From positions 1 through 64,000 of the forward strand of contig NZ_JJMW01000069.1 of assembly GCF_000714435.1 (NCBI RefSeq): 64,000 nucleotides of DNA. The letters run 5' to 3'. Positions 8,331 to 16,514 of the stretch are shown here, piece after piece. The DNA comes from Exiguobacterium alkaliphilum 12/1 (lineage in GTDB: Bacteria; Bacillota; Bacilli; Exiguobacteriales; Exiguobacteriaceae). Within the stretch, counting starts at the first letter, position 1. Each line of letters begins with the position of its first letter. The translations under genes and the position numbers were made by a program. Under the pieces are notes generated by a model. That model saw nothing but the letters and a program-made list of their open reading frames with translations, did not search any database and had not been told where the DNA came from.

Positions 8331-9182
8331 ATGCCGTTCTTACTATTCTTGAGCGCATTCGTGTCGGTCGTTACGACCATCGGCATCGCCTTGACGCTCG
8401 GATTTGAACTGTTCAAGTTTTTCGAACGTGTCCCGGTCAGCGAGTTCCTCGGGTCGACCGAATGGTATCCGCTAAGTGCCGATCCACGCTTTGGCGTCTG
8501 GGCGCTCGTCGCCGGTACGTTGAAGATCACCGTCATCGCGATGATCGTCGCGGTACCGCTCGGCCTTGCTTCTGCGGTTTATTTAAGTGAGTACGCCTCG
8601 GAACGGGCACGTACGATTTTAAAGCCGATTCTAGAAGTGCTCGCCGGTGTCCCGACAATCGTCTTCGGATTTTTCGCCTTGTCATTCGTCACGCCAATCT
8701 TGCAGGCGCTTATTCCGGGCTTAAAGATTTATAACGCCCTCAGCCCAGGGATTGTCGTCGGAATCATGATTATCCCGATGATTGCCTCGATTTCGGAAGA
8801 CGCGATGAGCGCCGTACCGAAAAAGATTCGTGACGGTGCGCTCGGACTCGGTGCGACGCGACTTGAAGTGGCCGTAAAAATCGTCATGCCAGCCGCCCTC
8901 TCAGGTATCATCGCCTCGATCGTGCTCGGTATGAGCCGTGCCATCGGAGAAACGATGATCGTAACAATCGCCGGTGGATCGCAGCCGAACTTCGAGTTCA
9001 ACCCGCTCAACGCGATTCAAACGATGACCGCTTATATCGTCCAAATCGCCAAAGGTGACGCCGGATATGGCACGATTGAATATTACAGTATCTATGCGGT
9101 CGGTGCGTTATTGTTCGTCTTCACGCTCGTGATGAACTTGTTCGCCAACTGGGTGACGCGCCGCTTCAGAGAGGAGTACTAA
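8331..9182 (+). CDS. pstC: Phosphate ABC transporter permease PstC (5' end frame-broken)
   Basis: Membrane permease of the Pst transporter; from MPFLLF onward it carries the PstC/A-type domain with six predicted helices and the coupling-loop motif around DGALGLGATRLE. The open frame from the internal ATG at 8331 has no good ribosome site. A strong site (AGGTAGGGAG) instead precedes an ATG at 8239, which opens MNQPNKDFSIREMIESNK, a typical PstC N terminus, but in the other frame; it ends at 8352. A -1 shift at the A7 run 8294-8300 would join the two. So this is either a one-base sequence error, a mutation, or frameshifted translation. Followed closely by pstA. Confidence 0.8.
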   Translation: MPFLLFLSAFVSVVTTIGIALTLGFELFKFFERVPVSEFLGSTEWYPLSADPRFGVWALVAGTLKITVIAMIVAVPLGLASAVYLSEYASERARTILKPILEVLAGVPTIVFGFFALSFVTPILQALIPGLKIYNALSPGIVVGIMIIPMIASISEDAMSAVPKKIRDGALGLGATRLEVAVKIVMPAALSGIIASIVLGMSRAIGETMIVTIAGGSQPNFEFNPLNAIQTMTAYIVQIAKGDAGYGTIEYYSIYAVGALLFVFTLVMNLFANWVTRRFREEY

Positions 9183-9183
9183 T

Positions 9184-10095
9184 ATGGCATTGCCGAACAG
9201 TGAGTTCAAGAATGGAAAGAACTATATCGACCATGAGACGGTTTCCCGTCGCATCAAGAGTCGGTTACGATTAAATGAGATTTTTAAATATGTATTTTTG
9301 GCGGGTCTCGTGTTCGCCTTACTCGTCTTGTCGACGCTCATCTATGACGTCGTGACAAAAGGTGGCGGTTGGGTCAACCTCGACTTCCTACGGAACTTCC
9401 CGTCACGCCGTGCGGCCCAGGCCGGCCTCTACCCGGCGTTGATTGGTACGCTTTGGCTCATGATGCTCATCGTACCGATGGTGTTCATCGTCGGGGTCGG
9501 TGCAGCGATTTATCTAGAAGAATACGCCCCTAAAAATCGGGTCACGTCGTTCATCGAAGTGAACATCTCGAACTTGGCCGGTGTCCCGTCAATCGTCTTC
9601 GGTTTGCTCGGTCTCACGTTCTTTGTCCGGACGGCGGGCTTTGGGAACTCGGTCTTGACCGGGGCGTTGACGCTCGGGCTGATGAGTTTACCGATCGTCA
9701 TCGTCGCGTCGCAAGAAGCGCTACGTTCCGTCAAGATGGAACTACGTCACGCCTCGCTCGCGCTCGGTGCCTCGAAGTGGCAAACGACGTTCAACGTCGT
9801 GTTGCCGTCGGCACTCCCAGGGATCATCACCGGTATCATTTTGGCCGTGTCCCGTGCAATCGGTGAGACGGCACCGCTGATCATGATTGGGGCGGCGACG
9901 TTCATTTCAACGACACCGAACAATATTTTCTCTGACTTCACGGCACTGCCGATTCAAATCTATAACTGGACGAGCCGTCCGCAAGCTGAATTCCAAAACT
10001 TGGCCGCAGCCGGAATCATCGTCTTGATGACCGTGCTCATCACGATGAACTCGGCCGCAATCTATATCCGGAACAAGTATACGAACCGACATTGA
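9184..10095 (+). CDS. pstA: Phosphate ABC transporter permease PstA
   Basis: A 303-residue integral membrane protein, partner of PstC in the phosphate channel. A short cytosolic N terminus is followed by six hydrophobic helices, with the BPD-transporter coupling loop around residues 185-200 ([14 protein letters not shown]). Starts two bases after the pstC stop with AGAGGAG as ribosome site, so translation is probably coupled. Confidence 0.93.
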   Translation: MALPNSEFKNGKNYIDHETVSRRIKSRLRLNEIFKYVFLAGLVFALLVLSTLIYDVVTKGGGWVNLDFLRNFPSRRAAQAGLYPALIGTLWLMMLIVPMVFIVGVGAAIYLEEYAPKNRVTSFIEVNISNLAGVPSIVFGLLGLTFFVRTAGFGNSVLTGALTLGLMSLPIVIVASQEALRSVKMELRHASLALGASKWQTTFNVVLPSALPGIITGIILAVSRAIGETAPLIMIGAATFISTTPNNIFSDFTALPIQIYNWTSRPQAEFQNLAAAGIIVLMTVLITMNSAAIYIRNKYTNRH

Positions 10096-10126
10096 TGTCG
10101 AAGCAGTAACGAGGAGGACTCTCGAG

Positions 10127-10960
10127 ATGATGAAACAAAAAGAACAAAAAGGAGCTCACAACGTGAACACTACGACGATTCAACCGACTGAGACGGTGAT
10201 GCAAAAGGACAGCGCCTACGTCGTGAATAACCTCAACTTATGGTATGGGGACGACCAAGCGTTAATCGACGTCAACCTAGACATTAAAAAGAATGAAGTG
10301 ACGGCCATCATCGGTCCGTCCGGTTGCGGGAAATCGACGTTCATTAAAACGTTGAACCGGATGGTCGAGCTCATCCCGTCTGTTCGGACGAACGGAGAGA
10401 TTCTATATCATGGCCGCAACATCTTCGATCGCGACTATCGGGTCGAAGACCTCCGTACATCGGTCGGAATGGTGTTCCAACAGCCGAACCCGTTCCCGAA
10501 GTCGGTCTATGACAACGTCGCTTACGGGCCACGGACACACGGCATCAAAAACAAGAAAGTACTCGATGAGATTGTCGAACGTTCGCTCCGAGGAGCAGCG
10601 ATTTGGGACGAAGTGAAGGATCGCTTGAACGAGAACGCCTACGGTCTCTCAGGCGGTCAGCAACAGCGTCTCTGTATTGCCCGGACACTCGCGATTGAAC
10701 CGGACGTCATCCTCATGGACGAACCAACGTCGGCACTCGACCCGATTTCGACACTCAAAGTCGAAGAGCTCGTCCAAGAGTTGAAAGAAAAGTATTCAAT
10801 CATCATCGTCACGCACAACATGCAACAAGCGGCGCGCGTGTCAGACAAGACGGCATTCTTTTTGAACGGGGAAGTCGTCGAATTCGATGCGACCGACAAA
10901 ATCTTCTCGAATCCAACGGACAAGCGGACTGAAGATTACATCTCAGGCCGGTTCGGTTAA
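10127..10960 (+). CDS. pstB: Phosphate ABC transporter ATPase PstB
   Basis: A 277-residue ATPase powering phosphate import. Walker [10 protein letters not shown] (Lys69), signature LSGGQQQR (174 on) and Walker B VILMDEP (Asp198, Glu199) are complete. The ATG at 10127 follows GAGGAGG; an internal GTG at 10163 also has a ribosome-like AAGGAG, giving a shorter N terminus as a possible alternative. The first about 25 residues are outside the conserved domain. Only one pstB is present, whereas B. subtilis has two. Confidence 0.93.
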   Translation: MMKQKEQKGAHNVNTTTIQPTETVMQKDSAYVVNNLNLWYGDDQALIDVNLDIKKNEVTAIIGPSGCGKSTFIKTLNRMVELIPSVRTNGEILYHGRNIFDRDYRVEDLRTSVGMVFQQPNPFPKSVYDNVAYGPRTHGIKNKKVLDEIVERSLRGAAIWDEVKDRLNENAYGLSGGQQQRLCIARTLAIEPDVILMDEPTSALDPISTLKVEELVQELKEKYSIIIVTHNMQQAARVSDKTAFFLNGEVVEFDATDKIFSNPTDKRTEDYISGRFG

Positions 10961-10975
10961 AAAGGGGAGACAATC

Positions 10976-11638
10976 ATGGCACAAAATCGCACATTTTTTG
11001 ATACGAAGTTGATTGATTTAGAAGACAAAGTAGTGAAGCTCGCCAATCTGACGATGCGTCAGACGGCGACGGCAATCGAGGTGCTTGAAAAACACGACCT
11101 CACGCTCGCCCAGACCGTCATCGACAACGACAATGAGCTCGATGACCTCGAACTTGCAATCAATGATGAGGCCATCCTGCTGATTGCGAAGCAACAACCG
11201 GTCGCGACCGATCTTCGTCGCTTGATCGTCACGATGAAGTCGGCGACCGACCTTGAGCGCATCGCGGATTACGCGACGAACATCGCGAAAGCCGTCACAC
11301 GCATTGAGCACGTCCCGTACGTCCTCGATATCCGACCGCTCAAACAGATGGCCGAACAATTGATCGATATGCTTGAACTCGCGACACGCGCCTATCGCAA
11401 AGGGGAAGTGAGCCGGGTCCGTGAATTGAACGAGATGGATAAGGTGATTGATGACTTGAATTTGCAGGTCATCAAGCAATACATCGGTAATCTTCCGAAC
11501 ATGACGGTCGGCACGAACGATGTTTATGAGTTTTCGAACATTGCTCGCTACCTTGAACGGATGGGTGACCACGTCACCAATTTCGGAGAACATTTGATAT
11601 TCCTTGAAAAAGGGAAACATTATGATTTAAATCAGTGA
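10976..11638 (+). CDS. phoU: Phosphate signalling protein PhoU
   Basis: A 220-residue all-helical protein made of two three-helix repeats. Metal-binding ExxxDxxERIxD-type motifs are visible in ATDLERIADYATN and ARYLERMGDHVTN. PhoU damps Pst transport and Pho signalling when phosphate is ample. It is the last gene of the pst operon; ribosome site AAGGGGAG. B. subtilis lacks phoU at its pst locus, so this arrangement differs from that species. Confidence 0.93.
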   Translation: MAQNRTFFDTKLIDLEDKVVKLANLTMRQTATAIEVLEKHDLTLAQTVIDNDNELDDLELAINDEAILLIAKQQPVATDLRRLIVTMKSATDLERIADYATNIAKAVTRIEHVPYVLDIRPLKQMAEQLIDMLELATRAYRKGEVSRVRELNEMDKVIDDLNLQVIKQYIGNLPNMTVGTNDVYEFSNIARYLERMGDHVTNFGEHLIFLEKGKHYDLNQ

Positions 11639-11646
11639 CAAAAGTG

Positions 11647-11683
11647 GTAAAGGACAACAGACATGTTGTTCTTTACTTTTTTT
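11647..11683 (+). terminator. Terminator of the pst operon
   Basis: Thirteen-bp stem from GTAAAGGACAACA and its near-complement, loop GACA, followed by seven T. Confidence 0.9.
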
Positions 11684-11755
11684 GTGCAGGAAATCACGGA
11701 ACAAAGACGAATAGTAAACTACATGCATTTTTTTTAGGAAGGGAGCCACATATAG

Positions 11756-12523
11756 ATGGAAGAGAAAATCGTGTCCTTGAAGGAAAAAGGGCTTACGTTA
11801 AAACAGATTGCAGAACAATTAGACATGCCAATCGGAAAAGTCCAATATGCTTGGCGAAAATGGCGTGCCCAACATGGGGACGTCACAGCAGCTACGGCCG
11901 CACCGACACGAAAGGCCGAAGGGAAGAAACAGATGAAATCTAGCAAGAAGGCAACTAAATCAAAATCAACGAAGCAAGTTTCTACAACGCTTCAGTCTGA
12001 CACGTCACACCAATCACCGCTCCTCGAACAGGCGCCTGACGGCTTTTGGAAACTTCCGGACCGTTACGATGTCGATTTGATGCATGCCGTCGTTCAATCG
12101 CCGAACTCGGTTTACGTCTATTGGGAAGTGTCGGATACTGTGAAAGAGACGCTGGCGATGCAGTTCATGCGCCCGTGGGAGGACTTGCCGAAAGCGTTCC
12201 GAATCTTAGACGTCACGCTCCTCGACTATACGAGCGGGCACGCGAACCGTTCATACACGTTCGAGTTGCCGGAAATGACGAATAGCTGGTTCGTGCGTCC
12301 GCTCGACCCGAACACGACATACGTGTTCGAGTTTGGCATCCGGACGATGGAAGGCGAATTCTTACCGCTCGTGGCCTCGACTCCGCTCGACACACCTCGG
12401 GCAGAACCGGCTGGAGTCGGGCGATTCGCCGAACCGGTCCGTCGTTGGCAATACGGTGAAGTCGAATCACCGGAACTACTCGACACGTTACCTAAATACG
12501 CTGCATACCGATTCGTGCGCTAA
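11756..12523 (+). CDS. DUF4912 domain protein with N-terminal helix-turn-helix
   Basis: A 255-residue protein. Residues 1-36 look like a helix-turn-helix (LKEKGLTLKQIAEQLDMPIGKVQYAWRKW). A basic, low-complexity linker rich in Lys, Ser and Thr runs to about residue 90. Residues 95-250 form a beta-rich DUF4912 domain (PDRYDVDLMHAVVQSPNSVY, VYWEVS). DUF4912 proteins are often encoded beside GH57 enzymes, as here, with 14 bp between the genes. The role is unknown; a scaffold or carbohydrate-binding part of a glucan complex, or a regulator, are guesses. Ribosome site GGAAGGGAG. Confidence 0.8.
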   Translation: MEEKIVSLKEKGLTLKQIAEQLDMPIGKVQYAWRKWRAQHGDVTAATAAPTRKAEGKKQMKSSKKATKSKSTKQVSTTLQSDTSHQSPLLEQAPDGFWKLPDRYDVDLMHAVVQSPNSVYVYWEVSDTVKETLAMQFMRPWEDLPKAFRILDVTLLDYTSGHANRSYTFELPEMTNSWFVRPLDPNTTYVFEFGIRTMEGEFLPLVASTPLDTPRAEPAGVGRFAEPVRRWQYGEVESPELLDTLPKYAAYRFVR

Positions 12524-12537
12524 GGAGGACTTTTTAG

Positions 12538-14721
12538 ATGAAACCAGGTTATTTTTCACTCGTCCTTCATGCCCACCTTCCGTACGTCCGGCATGAAGAA
12601 GAACATCGTTTAGAAGAGAGATGGGTGTACGAAGCCATCTCCGAGACATATATCCCGATTTTATGGCAAGTCGATCGCTTAAAGCGGCCGCTCAATTGGA
12701 CGGTCAGTATCTCACCGCCAGTCGTGGAGATGCTCGCCGACCCGCTCGTCCAAGATCGATACGTCGCCCATTTAGATGAGATGCTCGAACTGATCGCGCT
12801 TGAACTGTCCGGGGAACGAAGCGAGGCGGAAGTCGGCACGCTCCATTTCTACGAGCGTCGCTACCAAGATTTGAAGAACACGTTCCTGCATTGGGATAAA
12901 AACTTGAACCAGGCGTTCCGTACATATCGTGAGCACGGATACATCGACATGGTGACGTGTACGGCGACACATGGGTTCAACCCGCATCTGTTCACCGACC
13001 AAGCCGCCCGAACCGAGATTCGCAGTGGTCTGAACTGCTTCGAGCGTCATTACGGATTCCGTCCGACCGGCATTTGGTTGCCAGAATGTGCCTACACGCC
13101 TGGAGTCGATCGCATCTTGTACGAGGAAGGGGTACGCTATACGTTCGTCGATGAACACGCCCTCCTTGATGCCGACCCGACACCGAGCAAAGGTATCGGG
13201 GCACCGGTCTATTCACCGCATGGGGTGGCGCTCTTCCCACGCGACCAAATCATCTCCGGTAAAATTTGGAGTTCGATGATCGGATACCCGGGTCACCCGG
13301 ACTATCGTGAATTTTATCGCGACCTCGCCTATGACCGCGATTGGGATTACATCCAGTCGTTCATGCATCCGGAAGGGATCCGGTTCGATACCGGCTTGAA
13401 GATGCATCGCATCACCGGCGATACAGACGAGAAAGATTATTACGTCCGTGATTGGGCGGAACATCAAATCGCAAACCATGCGACCGACTTCGCCGAGACG
13501 CTCGAAGCGCATCTCGAGGCGCACGGTGCTCAAACGTTCCCACCGTTTCTCGTCACGGCACCATTTGACGCGGAGCTGTTCGGGCACTGGTGGTTCGAAG
13601 GACCTGAGTTTTTAGGGCAAGTCGCAGAGCGGCTTGAACAGTTCGGGATTGAGACGATCACGCCGGCGTTGTTCCTCGAACGTCATTTCCAAGACCTTGA
13701 GACGGTCCACGTATCGATGAACACGTGGGGACGTAAAGGCTATGGGGACGTCTGGATCAACGAGCGCAACGAATGGATGTTACGGCACCTTCACATGATG
13801 GAAACGCAACTCGTCAAAGACGTGGCCGATTATCGAGGTACGTCACCGCTCGCCGACCGCGCACTGAAACAATTGATTCGGCATTATGTGCTTGCCGTCT
13901 CGAGCGACTGGGCGTTCATCTTGGACGGACAGACGACGGCACAGTATGCAGCGGATCGTTTCCGTGAACATACCCGCCTCTTCGCTGAACTTGAGACTGC
14001 CCTCTATGAGAATAAGCTGACAGACGAGGTGCTCGACGCACACTTCCGTGCGTATCCGTTCTTGCAGGACGAAGACCTTGAAGTCGACACGTTCCTCTCG
14101 CCACACGACTACTATGTGACGAAAGAACGTGAGGCGGAAGCTGACGCGATTCTCGTCTTGACTCCAGAATATACGGGCAACGTCGTCGGTGGCCTCGGAC
14201 AACGCGTCGTCGAAGAAGTGGAGGCGCGAGCGAAACAAGGTGAAACGATGTATGTCCTTACCCCTTATAAAGAAGGGTTGCTCGAGTACGAACGTCATGA
14301 CAACGTCCACGTCTATCGCGTCCGCTTGACGAGCCCGTTTTTAGAGCATGTGATGAATCAAGTCGCCGCACAAAACGTCGGTTACGTGAAGCTCGTCCAT
14401 GAACTCGTTAACGCGGTCCGTTTCAAAGCCGTTCATCATTTTGATTGGATGACGATTCCGGCGGCACGTTCACTTGCGAAATCGCTGGCTGTTCCGTTAT
14501 ACTCAACTATGTTGTCATTTGAAACGACGCGCAATCCCCATGGTCATGGTGGCTTGTTCGATGCGATTCATCGAATTGAGAACAGTGTCCTTGCCGAGGC
14601 GGACACCGTCTATGTCGGTGCCGACGTCTCAATCGATGAGCTCGCTTCGCGCTATGCGGTCAAAGATAACGTCACAAACTGCTTGTCGCTCGATGCCTCG
14701 CCGTACAAGCAGAACGTTTGA
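12538..14721 (+). CDS. GH57 (DUF1957) 1,4-alpha-glucan branching enzyme fused to a half glycosyltransferase
   Basis: A 727-residue protein. Residues 1 to about 520 are a GH57 enzyme of the branching type: HAHLPY (His11), WLPECAY with nucleophile Glu183 and FDAELFGHWW with acid Asp344, close to the positions known for archaeal and Thermus enzymes. Residues about 530-727 resemble only the N-terminal Rossmann half of a glycogen-synthase-like GT-B glycosyltransferase (LTPEYTGNVVGGLGQRV, HHFDWMTIPAARSLA, LAEADTVYVGADVSIDEL). The nucleotide-sugar-binding C-terminal half is missing. Expected to form alpha-1,6 branches in a cytoplasmic glucan. Confidence 0.85.
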   Translation: MKPGYFSLVLHAHLPYVRHEEEHRLEERWVYEAISETYIPILWQVDRLKRPLNWTVSISPPVVEMLADPLVQDRYVAHLDEMLELIALELSGERSEAEVGTLHFYERRYQDLKNTFLHWDKNLNQAFRTYREHGYIDMVTCTATHGFNPHLFTDQAARTEIRSGLNCFERHYGFRPTGIWLPECAYTPGVDRILYEEGVRYTFVDEHALLDADPTPSKGIGAPVYSPHGVALFPRDQIISGKIWSSMIGYPGHPDYREFYRDLAYDRDWDYIQSFMHPEGIRFDTGLKMHRITGDTDEKDYYVRDWAEHQIANHATDFAETLEAHLEAHGAQTFPPFLVTAPFDAELFGHWWFEGPEFLGQVAERLEQFGIETITPALFLERHFQDLETVHVSMNTWGRKGYGDVWINERNEWMLRHLHMMETQLVKDVADYRGTSPLADRALKQLIRHYVLAVSSDWAFILDGQTTAQYAADRFREHTRLFAELETALYENKLTDEVLDAHFRAYPFLQDEDLEVDTFLSPHDYYVTKEREAEADAILVLTPEYTGNVVGGLGQRVVEEVEARAKQGETMYVLTPYKEGLLEYERHDNVHVYRVRLTSPFLEHVMNQVAAQNVGYVKLVHELVNAVRFKAVHHFDWMTIPAARSLAKSLAVPLYSTMLSFETTRNPHGHGGLFDAIHRIENSVLAEADTVYVGADVSIDELASRYAVKDNVTNCLSLDASPYKQNV

Positions 14722-14740
14722 AAAAGTACGTGAAAACACC

Positions 14741-14769
14741 TTGCTTTTTCAATAAAAAATTGGTAGGAT
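14741..14769 (+). promoter_or_regulatory. Putative rpmG promoter
   Basis: TTGCTT at 14741, 17 bp spacer, TAGGAT at 14764-14769. Some of the T-rich -35 region overlaps an imperfect GAAAAAG/CTTTTTC hairpin after the GH57 gene. Confidence 0.5.
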
Positions 14770-14837
14770 AATTGAGTATGCTTAGACTGTAAAGCAAAAG
14801 CACTTGATACAACATCAGTAAGATGGGAGTGAACGAA

Positions 14838-14987
14838 ATGCGCGTTAAAATCACACTAGCTTGCACAGAAACAGGCGATCGCACGTACATCACGAAGAAA
14901 AACAAACGTAACAACCCTGAGCGCCTCGAATTGCGCAAATACAACCCACGTCTCCGCCGTCACACGCTTTATCGCGAAGTGAAATAA
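14838..14987 (+). CDS. rpmG: 50S ribosomal protein L33, cysteine-poor form
   Basis: A 49-residue protein of the large ribosomal subunit, starting [15 protein letters not shown]. Zinc-binding L33 has four cysteines in two pairs; here only Cys9 remains, with CTETGDR and KYNPR in place of the CxxC segments, so it is the zinc-independent (C-minus) type. GGGAG precedes the ATG. Same position, before fthC, as rpmGA in B. subtilis. Confidence 0.95.
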   Translation: MRVKITLACTETGDRTYITKKNKRNNPERLELRKYNPRLRRHTLYREVK

Positions 14988-14994
14988 TGAGACT

Positions 14995-15024
14995 GGCCGT
15001 CACTCATGTGGCGGCCTTTTTTTT
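14995..15024 (+). terminator. rpmG terminator
   Basis: Nine-bp stem GGCCGTCAC/GTGGCGGCC (one U-G pair), loop TCAT, then eight T. Confidence 0.9.
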
Positions 15025-15041
15025 CGAAAGGAGCGAGTGAT

Positions 15042-15581
15042 ATGGATGCGAAACAAGCACTCAGACGAGCGGTACATGCTCGGATTACTGAATTAGCTAA
15101 TCGCGATGAGGCCGATGCCGCCATCGTACATAACGTGATGAGACTACCGGAGTGGATTGAGGCGAAGGCGGTTGCCCTGACCCTCTCGTTCGGACTTGAG
15201 GTCGACACACGGCCATTGATTGAAGCAGCTTGGCAGGCAGGAAAAACGGTACTCGTGCCGAAAGTAACGACAGAGGGGCTCACGTTCCATCGAATCGAGT
15301 CTTATGATGACCTCGAACCTGGGGTCATGGGGATATTAGAGCCGACGACCCAACAAATCGACGGTGACGTCGACTTATGCGTCGTCCCGGGGCGTGTGTT
15401 CAACCGCTCTGGCTACCGAATCGGATGGGGCGGGGGATATTACGACCGCTTTCTGGCGTCGTATGCCGGCCAAACGCTATCCCTTGCCTACAGTGTCCAA
15501 GTGTTAGACGACATACCAATTGAAGCGCATGACATTCCGGTCGGAGTGATCGTGTCGGAAAGGGAATTGATTCGATGTTAG
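15042..15581 (+). CDS. fthC: 5-formyltetrahydrofolate cyclo-ligase
   Basis: A 179-residue enzyme that uses ATP to turn 5-formyl-THF into 5,10-methenyl-THF. Family motifs are the N-terminal basic helix (KQALRRAVHAR), VVPGRVFNRSGYRIGWGGGYYDRFL, which binds ATP and folate, and the C-terminal E-D-P-I-like segment (IEAHDIPVGVIVSE). The ATG at 15042 follows AAAGGAGCGAG; an in-frame upstream start falls inside the rpmG terminator and is rejected. Overlaps the next gene by 7 bp. Confidence 0.92.
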   Translation: MDAKQALRRAVHARITELANRDEADAAIVHNVMRLPEWIEAKAVALTLSFGLEVDTRPLIEAAWQAGKTVLVPKVTTEGLTFHRIESYDDLEPGVMGILEPTTQQIDGDVDLCVVPGRVFNRSGYRIGWGGGYYDRFLASYAGQTLSLAYSVQVLDDIPIEAHDIPVGVIVSERELIRC

Positions 15582-16345
15582 CCATATTTCTCGTAACCTG
15601 CTTGGTCGCCTATGCCGGATACCGGCTGAAGTCGCTCACGTTATCCGGTGCCGTATTGACGGTCGTAACGGGGACGGTGATTGGCTATGGTTTCGGCTGG
15701 TTCGGTCTCTATTTACTAGGCGTGTTCTTCTCGACATCTTCGCTCGCCTCGAAGTATCGTGCCGTCGACAAGGCACCGGTCGATGAAATCGTTGAAAAAT
15801 CCGGTCCCCGTGACTACGTCCAAGTTCTCGCAAACGGCGGAATTGGCATGTTAACCGCGCTCGCGATGGCATACACGTCGAATGAGGCATGGCTCTATGC
15901 CTACATTGTTTCGATTGCCGCAGCGACGAGTGACACGTGGGGCTCTGAGTTCGGTGTGCTCGCAAAGCGAAAGCCGCGCTCCATCCTCACGTTTCGACCG
16001 GTCGAACCGGGGACGAGCGGCGGTGTGTCACTATATGGGACGGTCATGTCGATTGTTGGAGCCGCCACAATCGTGTTGGCGACCTATCCGTTTATGACGC
16101 TCGATTTCGAAGTGACGCTCGCGTTAATCGCACTCGGGTTGATTGGTAGCGTCGTGGATACGTTGCTCGGCGCGACCGTCCAACGGAAGTACCGATGCCG
16201 AGTATGTGGAAAGCAGACCGAGAAGCAGATGCACCACGGAGAAGCGACCGAATACGTCAAAGGTTGGCATTGGCTCGGGAACGATGCGGTCAACTTCGCT
16301 TCGATTACGGTCGCCGCCTTGATTTGTTTTTTCGTCTTCGGATAA
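15575..16345 (+). CDS. DUF92 family integral membrane protein
   Basis: A 256-residue polytopic membrane protein with about six helices and the conserved DUF92 core AAATSDTWGSEFGVLAKRKPRSILT and PGTSGGVS. A cytoplasmic loop near residues 209-220 has a Cys pair (CRVC) and His residues. DUF92 includes plant VTE6, a phytyl-phosphate kinase, so a polyprenyl-phosphate or CTP-dependent kinase role is possible but unproved here. Start ATG overlaps the fthC stop, suggesting translational coupling. Confidence 0.85.
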   Translation: MLAIFLVTCLVAYAGYRLKSLTLSGAVLTVVTGTVIGYGFGWFGLYLLGVFFSTSSLASKYRAVDKAPVDEIVEKSGPRDYVQVLANGGIGMLTALAMAYTSNEAWLYAYIVSIAAATSDTWGSEFGVLAKRKPRSILTFRPVEPGTSGGVSLYGTVMSIVGAATIVLATYPFMTLDFEVTLALIALGLIGSVVDTLLGATVQRKYRCRVCGKQTEKQMHHGEATEYVKGWHWLGNDAVNFASITVAALICFFVFG

Positions 16346-16378
16346 GGGTAGTACAGTGAATGAAGATGTTTCAAACGA

Positions 16379-16396
16379 ATGTGAATTTCGTCACAA
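16379..16396 (+). promoter_or_regulatory. Distal Rex box of ldh
   Basis: ATGTGA-N6-TCACAA differs from the Rex consensus TTGTGA-N6-TCACAA only at the first base. Rex releases DNA when NADH is high, so this fits derepression of lactate fermentation. Confidence 0.7.
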
Positions 16397-16407
16397 TATT
16401 GCCAAAG

Positions 16408-16421
16408 TGAAAACGGTTTCT
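16408..16421 (+). promoter_or_regulatory. CcpA cre site of ldh
   Basis: TGAAAACGGTTTCT fits the cre pattern (TGNAANCGNWNNCW). It lies between two Rex boxes and about 100 bp upstream of the ldh start; catabolite activation of ldh by CcpA is known in Gram-positives. Confidence 0.6.
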
Positions 16422-16435
16422 ATTGTATTGAGTGT

Positions 16436-16453
16436 TTGTGAATGATGTTACAA
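16436..16453 (+). promoter_or_regulatory. Proximal Rex box of ldh
   Basis: TTGTGA-N6-TTACAA has one mismatch to the Rex consensus. Its right half overlaps the hexamer TACAAT (16449-16454), a candidate -10, so bound Rex would block the promoter. Confidence 0.75.
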
Positions 16454-16514
16454 TCTTTATGTAACAGATATTACTAAAACATGAAACAGATTGTTCGAAG
16501 GGTGGAAAATCAAC

